Assembly (NCBI GenBank): GCA_003224835.1
Contig: QHZX01000163.1
Span: 1 to 13,450 of the forward strand
From: Acidobacteriota bacterium
GTDB taxonomy: Bacteria; Acidobacteriota; Terriglobia; Terriglobales; Acidobacteriaceae
Length of the DNA: 13,450 nt
Reading direction: 5' to 3'
The first letter of the stretch is position 1. Every line of letters starts with the position of its first letter. The notes beneath the pieces are model-generated. The model saw nothing but the letters and a program-made list of their open reading frames with translations, was not told the DNA's origin and made no database searches. Shown here one piece after another: positions 1-7,077 of the stretch. The position numbers and the translations under genes are program-made.

Positions 1-1473
1 TACCTGTTGTTTGTAAGTAGAAGGATTGGCCGATGATGTTAATGCCGCGGTCGTATCCGATTTTGTGGCTCCGCTGACCAAAACTGTCGCATTACCCGCA
101 GTGCTGGGTTGATGTGCGTCGGCAGCGGTAATCATCTGGCTCCCGTTTGTGTTCAGGATTACCTCGCCGACAAACTTGTGGCTGCCTGCGTCCGCGGTGG
201 TAAACGTATAGTCGCTCGGGAGCGTGGCAGCGGAATCGCTGCCGGTGAAGTGCACAGTACCGTGGTAAGTGCTGCCATCACTGTTCGCGACCGTGGCGGT
301 GAGGTCGAAGGCGCTTCCTGCGGAACTGGCAGCCGGTGCTGTAAGGGTGAAGATCAATGCACCGGGGGAGACACAGCCTGCATTGTGGTTGGCGTTATAT
401 GCCTTTTGCGAAAATTCCTGCTGAAAGGTGTAAGTAACCGAATCGAACGTGAAAGTGTCGGTGTTTTGATTGCACATATCACCGATCTCTCCATTATTTG
501 CGTCATACCATCCGAGCGGAGGACCAAAAACTGACACAAGTCCTACCGCAGCATCGGTTGTCGCTTCCGCGTACTCGTGACTGCTGGCGCTACCAATATT
601 CTGGAACTCTGTCCCTTGGCCGCAACCTATGTCGCAACCGCTTCCTGTGCCGAAATCCGGAATGACTCCGTAGGGAACGTCTTTAGCGTTGCGACTCAAG
701 GTGCCGTGATAGGCGCAAAAACCACCGGCGACGCAACTCGTCCCCACACTAGAATCAGAGATAACCAGCCCAGGGGGGAAGTACACAAAATAAAACGTAT
801 TTACGTTTCCGCCATCGTCCGTGGTTGGCGGTGGCAATGTCCCCGCCGTGATCTGCAGCTGAAGCTCGTCTTGGATCTGTGTGTCACTGATTGGAGAACC
901 GGAATTGGCGGAATGCGGATTAATCACGAACGGTGAACCTGGATGAAGGCTACCCCGTCCGATTCTCTGGTTGGTGCTTGCAACTCCCTTCTGACTTCCG
1001 GCGGTCGCAGTTATGCCTGCAGTGTTGTATTCCTGAAGCATGTCAACAAATGTGCTATCTGTCAGGGCGCCTAGGAATTTGCTTACGCCAATGCAGTTAC
1101 CTTGCGAATCCATGCCGCCGCCGCAATCAACCACACTGCTGACCGTATTTTTCCAATAGACCACTACGACATCTGGATTGGAGATAACCGGCCCACCGTA
1201 ATAACTAAAGCTGCAGGTCCCCGGATTGCCCAATCCATTTACACAAAATGGCGCTGACGCGGAAGCATTCGTAGCGTTCCGCTTTGCAGTTCCGGCGCTC
1301 TTCGCCACAATATGCAGCGGGTGTTTGGCGGAGGGGCTGCCGGACAGTACTACTGACTGCGCGCTCGAATCTTGTGCGCTGGCCGCAGCGCCGAGCGCCA
1401 AAAAGCAAGTCACATAAACAAAGCAGTGGATTCTGAATGGACGTGTGCTAAGGGCAGGGGACACGACGGGCAT
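1..1473 (-). CDS. Secreted PHI-1/EXORDIUM-like protein with Ig-like repeats (C-terminus beyond window)
   Basis: An unbroken frame of 491 codons runs from ATG at 1473 to the left edge with no stop, so the C-terminus is missing. Residues 12-33 form a signal peptide (basic start, hydrophobic core, ASA before QD). Residues 90-340 resemble the phosphate-induced protein 1 (EXORDIUM) family: YYGGPVISNPDVVVVYW near 91-107, then HEYAEATTD at 299-307, followed by GWYD and GEIGDMC at 321-334. The family carries a comparable HE-x-AE-x-x-T-[ND] block followed by a Trp and Asp/Glu-rich stretch. Many cysteines (77, 87, 117, 127, 247, 253, 280, 284, 334, 367) suggest disulfides in an exported protein. Residues 373-467 look like one Ig-like repeat (GTVHFTGSD, LPSDYTFTTADAG), and a second of Big_3_5 type starts near 474. 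A GAGGAG ribosome site lies 4 nt upstream. Function is unknown; a surface or extracellular glycan- or protein-binding role, or peptidase activity, is possible but not shown. Confidence 0.85.
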   Translation of the reverse strand, partial: MPVVSPALSTRPFRIHCFVYVTCFLALGAAASAQDSSAQSVVLSGSPSAKHPLHIVAKSAGTAKRNATNASASAPFCVNGLGNPGTCSFSYYGGPVISNPDVVVVYWKNTVSSVVDCGGGMDSQGNCIGVSKFLGALTDSTFVDMLQEYNTAGITATAGSQKGVASTNQRIGRGSLHPGSPFVINPHSANSGSPISDTQIQDELQLQITAGTLPPPTTDDGGNVNTFYFVYFPPGLVISDSSVGTSCVAGGFCAYHGTLSRNAKDVPYGVIPDFGTGSGCDIGCGQGTEFQNIGSASSHEYAEATTDAAVGLVSVFGPPLGWYDANNGEIGDMCNQNTDTFTFDSVTYTFQQEFSQKAYNANHNAGCVSPGALIFTLTAPAASSAGSAFDLTATVANSDGSTYHGTVHFTGSDSAATLPSDYTFTTADAGSHKFVGEVILNTNGSQMITAADAHQPSTAGNATVLVSGATKSDTTAALTSSANPSTYKQQV

Positions 1474-1477
1474 ATTA

Positions 1478-1483
1478 CTCCTC
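1478..1483 (-). promoter_or_regulatory. Ribosome binding site GAGGAG
   Basis: On the minus strand the sequence is GAGGAG, then TAAT, then ATG at 1473. This strong Shine-Dalgarno match fixes the start of the secreted PHI-1-like protein and agrees with the signal peptide that follows directly. Confidence 0.7.
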
Positions 1484-1560
1484 AACGCGTGAAATGCTTT
1501 TGTTCCGGAGGTACCGAGGGCCGCTCGATCGGAGGGACTTCAGGCTCCAACTTTCCCGAA

Positions 1561-1589
1561 AGTCTATTTCAGAGAAGCTGGGTTTTCAA
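1561..1589 (-). promoter_or_regulatory. Candidate sigma-70 promoter for the secreted PHI-1-like gene
   Basis: Read on the minus strand there is TTGAAA (1589-1584), a 17-nt spacer, and TAGACT (1566-1561). The -35 box matches consensus at 5 of 6 positions and the -10 at 4 of 6. It would give a leader of roughly 80 nt before the ATG at 1473. A short palindrome, CTTTC-CC-GAAAG, at 1551-1562 overlaps the edge of the -10 box and could be an operator or chance. This is a pattern match only. Confidence 0.35.
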
Positions 1590-1831
1590 TGACAAAATAC
1601 AACGCTGGTGTCTTCGCGATAAAGTTCAAATGTGGCTACTAGCTCCTCATTCAGGGCCTTCGACGTTGGCGGCTCAGTTTTGGATTTCCCGCGGTTATGC
1701 ACAGGAGAACCATTCCAGCACCTCCTTTTTCCTTGACGGGCACGGTACATTACATCATCCAGGTCTGGCAGGACAGCATGGAGAACGCGTGTTGCCAACA
1801 TTAATAAGGTTCAAATTCATAAACCAGTATC

Positions 1832-1835
1832 GGAG
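1832..1835 (+). promoter_or_regulatory. Ribosome binding site GGAG deciding the GH57 start
   Basis: GGAG at 1832-1835 lies 8 nt before ATG at 1844. A longer frame opens with GTG at 1835, but that codon overlaps the GGAG itself. ATG at 1844 also matches the usual N-terminus of the family, which begins only a few residues before the CIHGHFYQPP motif. Confidence 0.6.
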
Positions 1836-1843
1836 TGCCGCGA

Positions 1844-2863
1844 ATGGAGTGTTATGTCTGCATTCATTGCCATTTTTATCAGCCGCCGCGAGAAAATCCA
1901 TGGCTGGAAACGGTTGAGTCGCAGGATTCCGCAAGTCCTTATCACGACTGGAACGAACGGATAGCGAGAGAGTGCTATCTTCCCAACGGCGCTTCGCGCA
2001 TACTCGACGCCGAACGCCGCATCGCCAAGCGCGCTCCAGAAGGGTATCAGCGCATCCTCGATGGCGATCGCGAGAGCCAGAAACTTTTTTCCGGACACGG
2101 CGCTGCTCTCGCGCAGGCTTACAACCACACCATCCTTCCGCTCTCGAACTCGCGCGATAAGCGCACGCAGATTCTTTGGGGCATTAAAGATTTTCAGCAT
2201 CGTTTTTCGCGTGATCCCGAGGGTACGTGGCTCCCGGAGACGGCGGTAGATTTGGAAACCCTGGAAATTCTTTCCGCCGAGGGCATCAAGTTCACGATCC
2301 TGGCTCCGCGCCAGGCAGCGCAACTACGGGTCGATAAAGATTCACCGTGGATTGATCTCGAATACGGCGCCGATTCACGGCATCCCTACGCATGCACCTT
2401 GCCGTCAGGACGCACAATTGCCTTGTTTTTCTATGACGGCGGGCTTGCAACAGCCGTAGCTTTCGAGAAGTTGTTATTCAGTGGCGAGAATTTTGCAAGG
2501 AGACTTCTCAGCCATTTCGATCCAGAAGGCGATTCCGCACAATTGATGCATGTTGCCACCGATGGCGAAACTTATGGCCATCATCATTCTCACGGCGATA
2601 TGGCCTTGGCATTTGCTTTGCAGTACATTCAGGAAAATAAACTAGCCCGCCTGACAAATTACGGCGAATACTTCGCGATGAATCCGCCGACGCGGGAAAT
2701 AAGGATCAAAGAGAGAACTTCCTGGAGTTGTGCGCACGGCGTTGGCCGCTGGGAAAGCGACTGCGGATGCAATGCTGGAGGCGGTCCCGGCTGGAACCAG
2801 CAATGGCGGGGCCCCTTGCGCGATACATTACTGCTGTTCTCGATCGGTCGACTTCAAATGTGA
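1844..2863 (+). CDS. N-terminal GH57 catalytic half of the broken gene
   Basis: This 339-residue frame carries the GH57 domain: CIHCHFYQPPRENPW near 5-19 (His-x-His-x-x-x-Pro-Pro family signature), QDSASPYHDWNERI near 26-39, GHGAALAQAYNHTILPL, WGIKDFQHRF, then EGTWLPETAVDLETLEIL (family region with the presumed Glu nucleophile), FFYDG, HVATDGETYGHHH (presumed acid/base Asp region), and TSWSCAHGVGRW-SDCGC. The first signature reads H-C-H where relatives I recall have H-G-H. The last 17 or so residues after PLRD are out-of-frame sequence read past the deletion. If translated, it would give a catalytic domain without DUF3536 and lacking the NNY...LSWLE segment, so activity is doubtful. Confidence 0.7.
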   Translation: MECYVCIHCHFYQPPRENPWLETVESQDSASPYHDWNERIARECYLPNGASRILDAERRIAKRAPEGYQRILDGDRESQKLFSGHGAALAQAYNHTILPLSNSRDKRTQILWGIKDFQHRFSRDPEGTWLPETAVDLETLEILSAEGIKFTILAPRQAAQLRVDKDSPWIDLEYGADSRHPYACTLPSGRTIALFFYDGGLATAVAFEKLLFSGENFARRLLSHFDPEGDSAQLMHVATDGETYGHHHSHGDMALAFALQYIQENKLARLTNYGEYFAMNPPTREIRIKERTSWSCAHGVGRWESDCGCNAGGGPGWNQQWRGPLRDTLLLFSIGRLQM

Positions 2864-4173
2864 GCAATTTTCTCACTCAGCATTCAACTCGCCGTTTGTC
2901 AGCCGATGACGCGGTGCGCGCGCTGCGTCTGCTCGAGTTGCAGCGGCATTTGATGTTGATGTACACAAGTTGCGGCTGGTTCTTTGATGAGCCTACTGGG
3001 CCTGAAACGGTACAGGTGTTGCAATACGCGGCCCGCGCTGTGCAATTAGGGCAGCAGCTATTTGGAAGAGACTATGAACAGGAATTCCTGAAACGACTCG
3101 AACTGGTACACAGCAACATTCAGGAATTCGGGAACGGCCGAGAAATTTACGAACGCTTCGTCCACCCTGCGATGCTGGATCTTCCCGGAGTTGCGGCCCA
3201 TTACGCAATCAGTTCCTTCTTCAACGGTTATGACACGGCAGGCTCCATCTATTCCTACGAGTCAAATCTGCGCGATGTAAACATCTTCGAGAATGAAAAA
3301 GTAAAACTTGCTGCGGGGACGGTTGAGATCAGGTCGCGGATTACTCGTGCACAACTGAGTTTTAATTTTGCCGTGCTCCACGGCGGAGGCCATAACCTAC
3401 GAGCCGGAGTTTGCGAAGCTCACGATGAGTTTTCCGAATTCACGAAGCAAGCGAGCGGCTTCCTTACGAAGTCGGGCTTTAATGGTTGCTTGCGCGCGCT
3501 GGATCAGTACTTCGGTGCAGAAACCTATTCGCTCAAGTCGTTGTTTCGCGATGAGCGACGGCGCATTGTGACGCAGATTGTCGATCACACGCTCGCTGAT
3601 ATCGATAAGCTCTACGGTGACGTGTACGAGCACAATGTGACCCTGATCGGCTTCCTGCGCGAATTAAGTATGCCCTTGCCGGCAATTCTGCGAGTCTCAT
3701 CTGAGTTTGTGCTCAATAATGCAATCCGGCGCTGTCTGAGCAGCGAGAAAATTGACTTCGAACGCTTGCGACTTCTCATTCAAGTGGCCGCACAAAGCGG
3801 CATTGCTGTGGATGGTTCCGTGAAGTTAAGTTTGCGCGAGCGTCTGGATCGCACTATGGATCGCTGGTCAAGCGATCCCTTTGTGCTACAAACTTTGAGT
3901 GAACTGGCAACTCTGGTGCCACTAGTTCGCAATGCGCCATTCGCGCCTGATCTCTGGGAGGCGCAAAACACCTACTGCAAGGTGATGAATGCGATTCAAC
4001 GTTTGAACGAGACGAGCCCAAGCGAGACGTGGGTTCAACTCTTCCGCACGCTCGGGGAGAGCCTTGGAATTGCTGTGCCACAAATATCTTGCGGCACCGC
4101 CATCGAAAAGAAATTTCCTGCTGCTTGCGCACCGCAAGCGCTTGAATTGCAACTCAGCGTCCCCGGGGATTAG
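2803..4173 (+). CDS. C-terminal DUF3536 half of the broken GH57 gene
   Basis: The DUF3536 part reads from about 2821. It has YITAVLDRS, LLELQRHLMLMYTSCGWFFD, GPETVQVLQYAARAVQL, EIYERFVHPAMLDLPGVAAH, YAISSFFNGY, FNFAVLHGGGHNLRAGV, AETYSLKSLFRDERRRI, and LPAILRVSSEFVLNN near the end. These are characteristic of the C-terminal half of bacterial GH57/DUF3536 proteins. ATG at 2803 is the nearest in-frame start just before the conserved part, but it has no convincing ribosome site; the frame itself is open from further upstream. Independent translation by restart is possible given the overlap with the upstream frame, but I infer a disrupted single gene. The stop at 4171-4173 faces the convergent regulator gene, 26 nt away. 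Confidence 0.6.
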   Translation: MAGPLARYITAVLDRSTSNVSNFLTQHSTRRLSADDAVRALRLLELQRHLMLMYTSCGWFFDEPTGPETVQVLQYAARAVQLGQQLFGRDYEQEFLKRLELVHSNIQEFGNGREIYERFVHPAMLDLPGVAAHYAISSFFNGYDTAGSIYSYESNLRDVNIFENEKVKLAAGTVEIRSRITRAQLSFNFAVLHGGGHNLRAGVCEAHDEFSEFTKQASGFLTKSGFNGCLRALDQYFGAETYSLKSLFRDERRRIVTQIVDHTLADIDKLYGDVYEHNVTLIGFLRELSMPLPAILRVSSEFVLNNAIRRCLSSEKIDFERLRLLIQVAAQSGIAVDGSVKLSLRERLDRTMDRWSSDPFVLQTLSELATLVPLVRNAPFAPDLWEAQNTYCKVMNAIQRLNETSPSETWVQLFRTLGESLGIAVPQISCGTAIEKKFPAACAPQALELQLSVPGD

Positions 4174-4194
4174 CGGGACTGAAATTGCCAAACT

Positions 4195-4214
4195 GCAACT
4201 CAATGCTGAGTTGC
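4195..4214. terminator. Hairpin between convergent genes, candidate bidirectional terminator
   Basis: GCAACTCA (4195-4202), loop ATGC, TGAGTTGC (4207-4214) form a perfect 8-bp stem with a 4-nt loop. It sits between the plus-strand stop at 4173 and the minus-strand gene, and contains the minus-strand stop codon (4202-4200). No clear T-run follows on either strand, so factor-independent termination is uncertain. Another inverted copy, GCAACTCAGC at 4149-4158, could pair with GCTGAGTTGC at 4205-4214 instead. Confidence 0.35.
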
Positions 4215-6143
4215 TGAGTCAGGCCGGGTGTCAAGACCCCGTACACGAGTTGAAGACACAGCCGCCGGTTTGGATCCCAGTAGAGGTGTTCCCAGCGGTT
4301 CCCATCGTTGCGGCTGGCTGGCGAACTCACGGGGGGTACACTTCACGTACTTCTTGAATACCGAAGCGAAGTATGCAGGATTACAAAAGCCGCAACGCTC
4401 CGCGACTTCGGCAACGTTCAGCCGGGGATCGAGAAGAGCGCGTTTTGCCAGCTCGACTCGCTGCCTTATCAAGAACTGCTCCAGGGTCATGTGGGCAGTC
4501 CGCCGGAAGACGCGGCTCAAATGTCCGCATGAAAGATGAACGGAATCCGCGAGCTGCTGAATCGTAAGCCGGGCCGCGCCCTGTTCCTCAACCAACTGGC
4601 TTATAGCGAGCACAATCTTTTGCTCACGTTGGCTGAATGCAGAAGCCGTTTGCTGCGAAATAAAATCAGCGAATTGCCGGAATGCCTCGCAAGCTGCGAA
4701 AGCTGTAGGAGAATGTAATACGCCGCCGATTGCCTTCTCCTTGGCCGACCTGATTCGGGTTGGTTCTACGCCAATGCTGGCGCTTTCCAGCGCCAGATGC
4801 TCAATAGCCCAGGTAAGCAGGGCGCGTGACTGCTGGATTTCGCCCGGAGAATGATCTGCAGGCATTACCAGGGCCAGAAACTCCCGCATCATACTGGACA
4901 CGCCGCTGCCGTGGCGGATTGCCTTTACCAATCGAGCCATGACTTCGGAAGGCTGGACCTTCACCGGTTTAGGATCACTAAAAAAGGAAACCGCAGCGCC
5001 GCCCGAATCCAATGCCGCACAAGCCTCTTGGTAGGCCTTAAGCAATTCTGTCGGCTGCCGATGCTCCTCACTCACACCTATGCGTGCACTGGCGGTCGCG
5101 TGTGAACGCACCTTCGCAAGAATGCTCTCGGCTATTTCTTCCAGCGAGATTCGGTTGTGACTGCGATTGCGCGCCTCGTGACTGGTGAAAATGCATATCT
5201 CTCCCGGCCGTACGACCGTAGCCAGGGAGTCCGGCAGGCTCTGGCAAAAGTCCTCGACCAGATGCGAGAGGCGATTCAGGGTAGGAGCGAAACCGGCGCC
5301 CCGCCGGGGAACATCCGAACGCAAGTTTTCGATTTGTAAAACCATTACCCGCTCCGGGATCCGATGCAGTCCCGCACTGTACGCAAGCGATTTGAGTTCC
5401 TGCAAGTCGCCAAGCTCTCCGGAAAGCAGAATCGATGCCAGTTCCTTGCGGTCAAGGCTCATGTCCCGATCGTGCTTTCTTTGGAATTCGCTGATTAGCT
5501 GAAGACGTTTCCATGAGTTCGAAATGTACCGGGCCATGAGTTCCAGGATTCGCACCATCTCCGAGACCTGGGCCTGGTCAACGACTGGTACCTGGTAGTA
5601 TGCCGCTTCAAGGCTGGTCAGATTGATATGAGATTGCCCCGCGAGAGTTTGGCGCACGAGGCGAAAACCTCCCGGCGTGGGTGGCGTAGTCAAAACTTGT
5701 CCGGAAAAAAGTGTTCCCAAATACTGGCCGTCGCATATCACCGGAACCGCAATGTCCGTAAGTCCAACGTGGCACCCATATACCTGAGTGCAACCAGTCG
5801 CGCGGCACCGCTGCTTTGCCGGAACGTCAGAGCGGGCACAGGTCTCTTCCTCGTGAGCGCCGAAACCGTGAACCAGGTCGCAGAACAACGTACTTGGGGA
5901 ATTGCGGTTCGCTCCCGGACTTCCCGCCGGCTGCAGTTGGACCAGAGCGTCTCCAGTACCTACCCGGCTCTTGAATTTTGCCTTTAGGGGATCAAGTTCT
6001 TCATCCTCTTCATGCCACATTAACTCTACGTTGCGGATAGGACTGGTGTTATTGAGAAGCAGAAGGAAGTGTTTAAAGAGTTCCAAATCCTTCTGGAATT
6101 CCCGCTTCAGAGCTCCGCTAAGAAATGACTGATGTTTTTTCAA
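4200..6143 (-). CDS. PocR-domain sensor / AraC-family transcriptional regulator
   Basis: A 647-residue cytoplasmic regulator. Residues about 85-165 match the PocR ligand-binding domain: LFCDLVH, five cysteines (88, 102, 113, 118, 124), YGCHVGLTDIAVPV at 122-135 and GTLFSGQVL at 143-151. Residues about 250-380 look like the degenerate GGDEF-like domain of CdaR/sugar-diacid type regulators (RVMVLQIENL; ARIGVSEEHRQ...LLKAYQEACAAL). Residues about 505-607 are a two-helix-turn-helix AraC domain (LTIQQLADSVHLSCGHLSRV; LNVAEVAERCGF, YFASVFKKYV, CTPREF). PocR domains in known regulators respond to small molecules such as 1,2-propanediol; the ligand here is unknown. The start is TTG at 6143: no in-frame ATG precedes Met42, and an upstream in-frame stop limits extension. 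The ribosome site is weak (GGGGG about 6 nt upstream). A tail of some 40 residues follows the HTH, longer than usual. It lies 106 nt downstream of the SDR gene and may control that cluster. Confidence 0.85.
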   Translation of the reverse strand: MKKHQSFLSGALKREFQKDLELFKHFLLLLNNTSPIRNVELMWHEEDEELDPLKAKFKSRVGTGDALVQLQPAGSPGANRNSPSTLFCDLVHGFGAHEEETCARSDVPAKQRCRATGCTQVYGCHVGLTDIAVPVICDGQYLGTLFSGQVLTTPPTPGGFRLVRQTLAGQSHINLTSLEAAYYQVPVVDQAQVSEMVRILELMARYISNSWKRLQLISEFQRKHDRDMSLDRKELASILLSGELGDLQELKSLAYSAGLHRIPERVMVLQIENLRSDVPRRGAGFAPTLNRLSHLVEDFCQSLPDSLATVVRPGEICIFTSHEARNRSHNRISLEEIAESILAKVRSHATASARIGVSEEHRQPTELLKAYQEACAALDSGGAAVSFFSDPKPVKVQPSEVMARLVKAIRHGSGVSSMMREFLALVMPADHSPGEIQQSRALLTWAIEHLALESASIGVEPTRIRSAKEKAIGGVLHSPTAFAACEAFRQFADFISQQTASAFSQREQKIVLAISQLVEEQGAARLTIQQLADSVHLSCGHLSRVFRRTAHMTLEQFLIRQRVELAKRALLDPRLNVAEVAERCGFCNPAYFASVFKKYVKCTPREFASQPQRWEPLGTPLLGSKPAAVSSTRVRGLDTRPDSATQH

Positions 6144-6249
6144 CCTGCGCCCCCGGCGTGCGGAGAGAATTAAGTACAGAAAAAGAATGGAATGCTGCTA
6201 AAACGCAAGAATGGTATCACTTATCCGATGTTACGATTGAAAATTTTGA

Positions 6250-7041
6250 TTAGGAGTGAGCGCGAATGGTGAGGCCGCCGTCTACGATCAGGTCGGTGCC
6301 GGTAATGAAGGCCGAAGCGTCCGAAGCCAGGAACAGGGCGGCTTCGCTGACATCGGCCGGCGTCCCACGACGTCCAAGGGGATGAAGTGCGGTAGTCTGC
6401 TCCGCCAGCGACCTGGGATCTGAGTGGGTACGTAAATATTCATCCCAGAGTCGCGTGTCTATGTATCCCGGAGAAACGCAATTTACACGAATGTGCTTGG
6501 GGGCCAATTCCAAGGCTAGATTACGGGTCAGAGCGACCATAGCGGCCTTAGAGCATGCGTAAGGAATTGAGGCAGGGAAGGCATGGCTGGCGTGAATAGA
6601 ACTGATGTTTACGATCGCCCCGCCAGATTCTGGAAACAGTGGAACGGCGGCTTGCGTAAGCAGAAAAGCGCCGCGCAGGTTCACATTCAGGACTAAGTCC
6701 CAATCCGCCACCGTTAGCTCCGTCAGCGGTTTCTCCATTTCAATTCCGGCGTTGTTAACTAGAACGTCTATTCGATCATGATATTTCCGCAAGGCTCCCA
6801 CCGCGTTGTGGATCTCAGTGGGTTCTTTCAGATCGGCGCGAAGATACTTCACCGGTAGCGACTGGTTTTTATCGGTGAGTTGGGCGGCTGCTTCGTTGCC
6901 CTGTCGAGCGTCGCAGTCCACAAGAAAAACGCACGCTCCCTGTTGCTGAAACAGGCGGGCGATTGCGAAGCCGATTCCCTGGGCGCCGCCGCTGATCAGG
7001 GCCACACGCCCGGTCAGCTTCTGCTTCAATGCCTCACTCAT
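6250..7041 (-). CDS. Short-chain dehydrogenase/reductase (SDR), NAD(P)-dependent
   Basis: A 263-residue classical SDR of typical length. The Rossmann nucleotide motif is SGGAQGIG at 17-24. Asp42 at the end of beta-2 favours NAD(H) over NADP(H). NNAG is at 96-99. The catalytic set is complete: Asn121 (VNLRGAF), Ser148 (NISS), Tyr161 and Lys165 (YACSK), with Ser-Tyr 13 apart and Tyr-Lys 4 apart as in FabG-type enzymes. The C-terminal cofactor loop reads SPGYIDT, and VDGG lies near the end. Substrate cannot be read from sequence; sugar (for example aldose) or polyol dehydrogenase is a context guess because it lies 36 nt downstream of a secreted GH36-like hydrolase on the same strand, probably in one transcript. 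The ribosome site before ATG 7041 is poor, consistent with translation coupled to the upstream gene. FabG-like or other alcohol oxidation are alternatives. Confidence 0.88.
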   Translation of the reverse strand: MSEALKQKLTGRVALISGGAQGIGFAIARLFQQQGACVFLVDCDARQGNEAAAQLTDKNQSLPVKYLRADLKEPTEIHNAVGALRKYHDRIDVLVNNAGIEMEKPLTELTVADWDLVLNVNLRGAFLLTQAAVPLFPESGGAIVNISSIHASHAFPASIPYACSKAAMVALTRNLALELAPKHIRVNCVSPGYIDTRLWDEYLRTHSDPRSLAEQTTALHPLGRRGTPADVSEAALFLASDASAFITGTDLIVDGGLTIRAHS

Positions 7042-7077
7042 ATTTGCCCACAGAGAGTATGGAGGCGAGTCTTAGCA

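Larger units (their letters stand above)
1474..1843. other. Divergent intergenic region, no supported gene
   Basis: This 370-nt stretch separates the divergent PHI-1-like and GH57 genes. It holds the minus-strand ribosome site and candidate promoter listed separately, and the GH57 ribosome site at its right end. Short open frames exist on both strands but show no recognisable domain, no ribosome site and no signal peptide. I found no convincing -35/-10 pair for the plus-strand gene; TTGCCA at 1792-1797 has no good partner at 16-18 nt. Confidence 0.6.
1844..4173 (+). pseudogene. GH57/DUF3536 glycoside hydrolase gene, disrupted by two internal deletions
   Basis: The two frames together spell one protein of the GH57 plus DUF3536 family (alpha-amylase / 4-alpha-glucanotransferase-like, cytoplasmic, presumed to act on alpha-glucans such as glycogen). 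The N-terminal catalytic half ends in frame at TGA 2861-2863, and the DUF3536 half continues in another frame from about 2818. Compared with family members as I remember them, two segments are absent. About 22-25 residues (the NNY...ISFNFGPTLLSWLE stretch) are missing at codons 62-63 (near 2029), leaving the frame intact. About 30 residues (the ALDWLRD...DPWAARDDY stretch) are missing near 2818-2823, leaving a net shift. Both halves otherwise keep strong family identity with no further stops, so the damage is recent or is an assembly artefact. The family is usually one polypeptide of roughly 800 residues. Confidence 0.8.

Noticed and set aside
109..1142. Plus-strand open frames of 60-141 residues
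   Set aside because: They are antisense to the continuous minus-strand secreted protein, have no domain resemblance and no ribosome sites.
1372..1917. Plus-strand frame of 181 residues across the divergent intergenic region
   Set aside because: It overlaps the start of the minus-strand secreted gene and the GH57 start in other frames, and shows no recognisable domain or signal.
2803..2863. Programmed ribosomal frameshift joining the two GH57 frames
   Set aside because: No slippery heptamer is obvious, and conserved residues on both sides of the junction are missing, which a frameshift would not explain.
6144..6249. Promoter for the PocR-AraC gene in the gap below the SDR gene
   Set aside because: The gap is AT-richer than its surroundings and has GATAAG- and TTGCGT-like words, but no -35/-10 pair with 16-18 nt spacing could be found.
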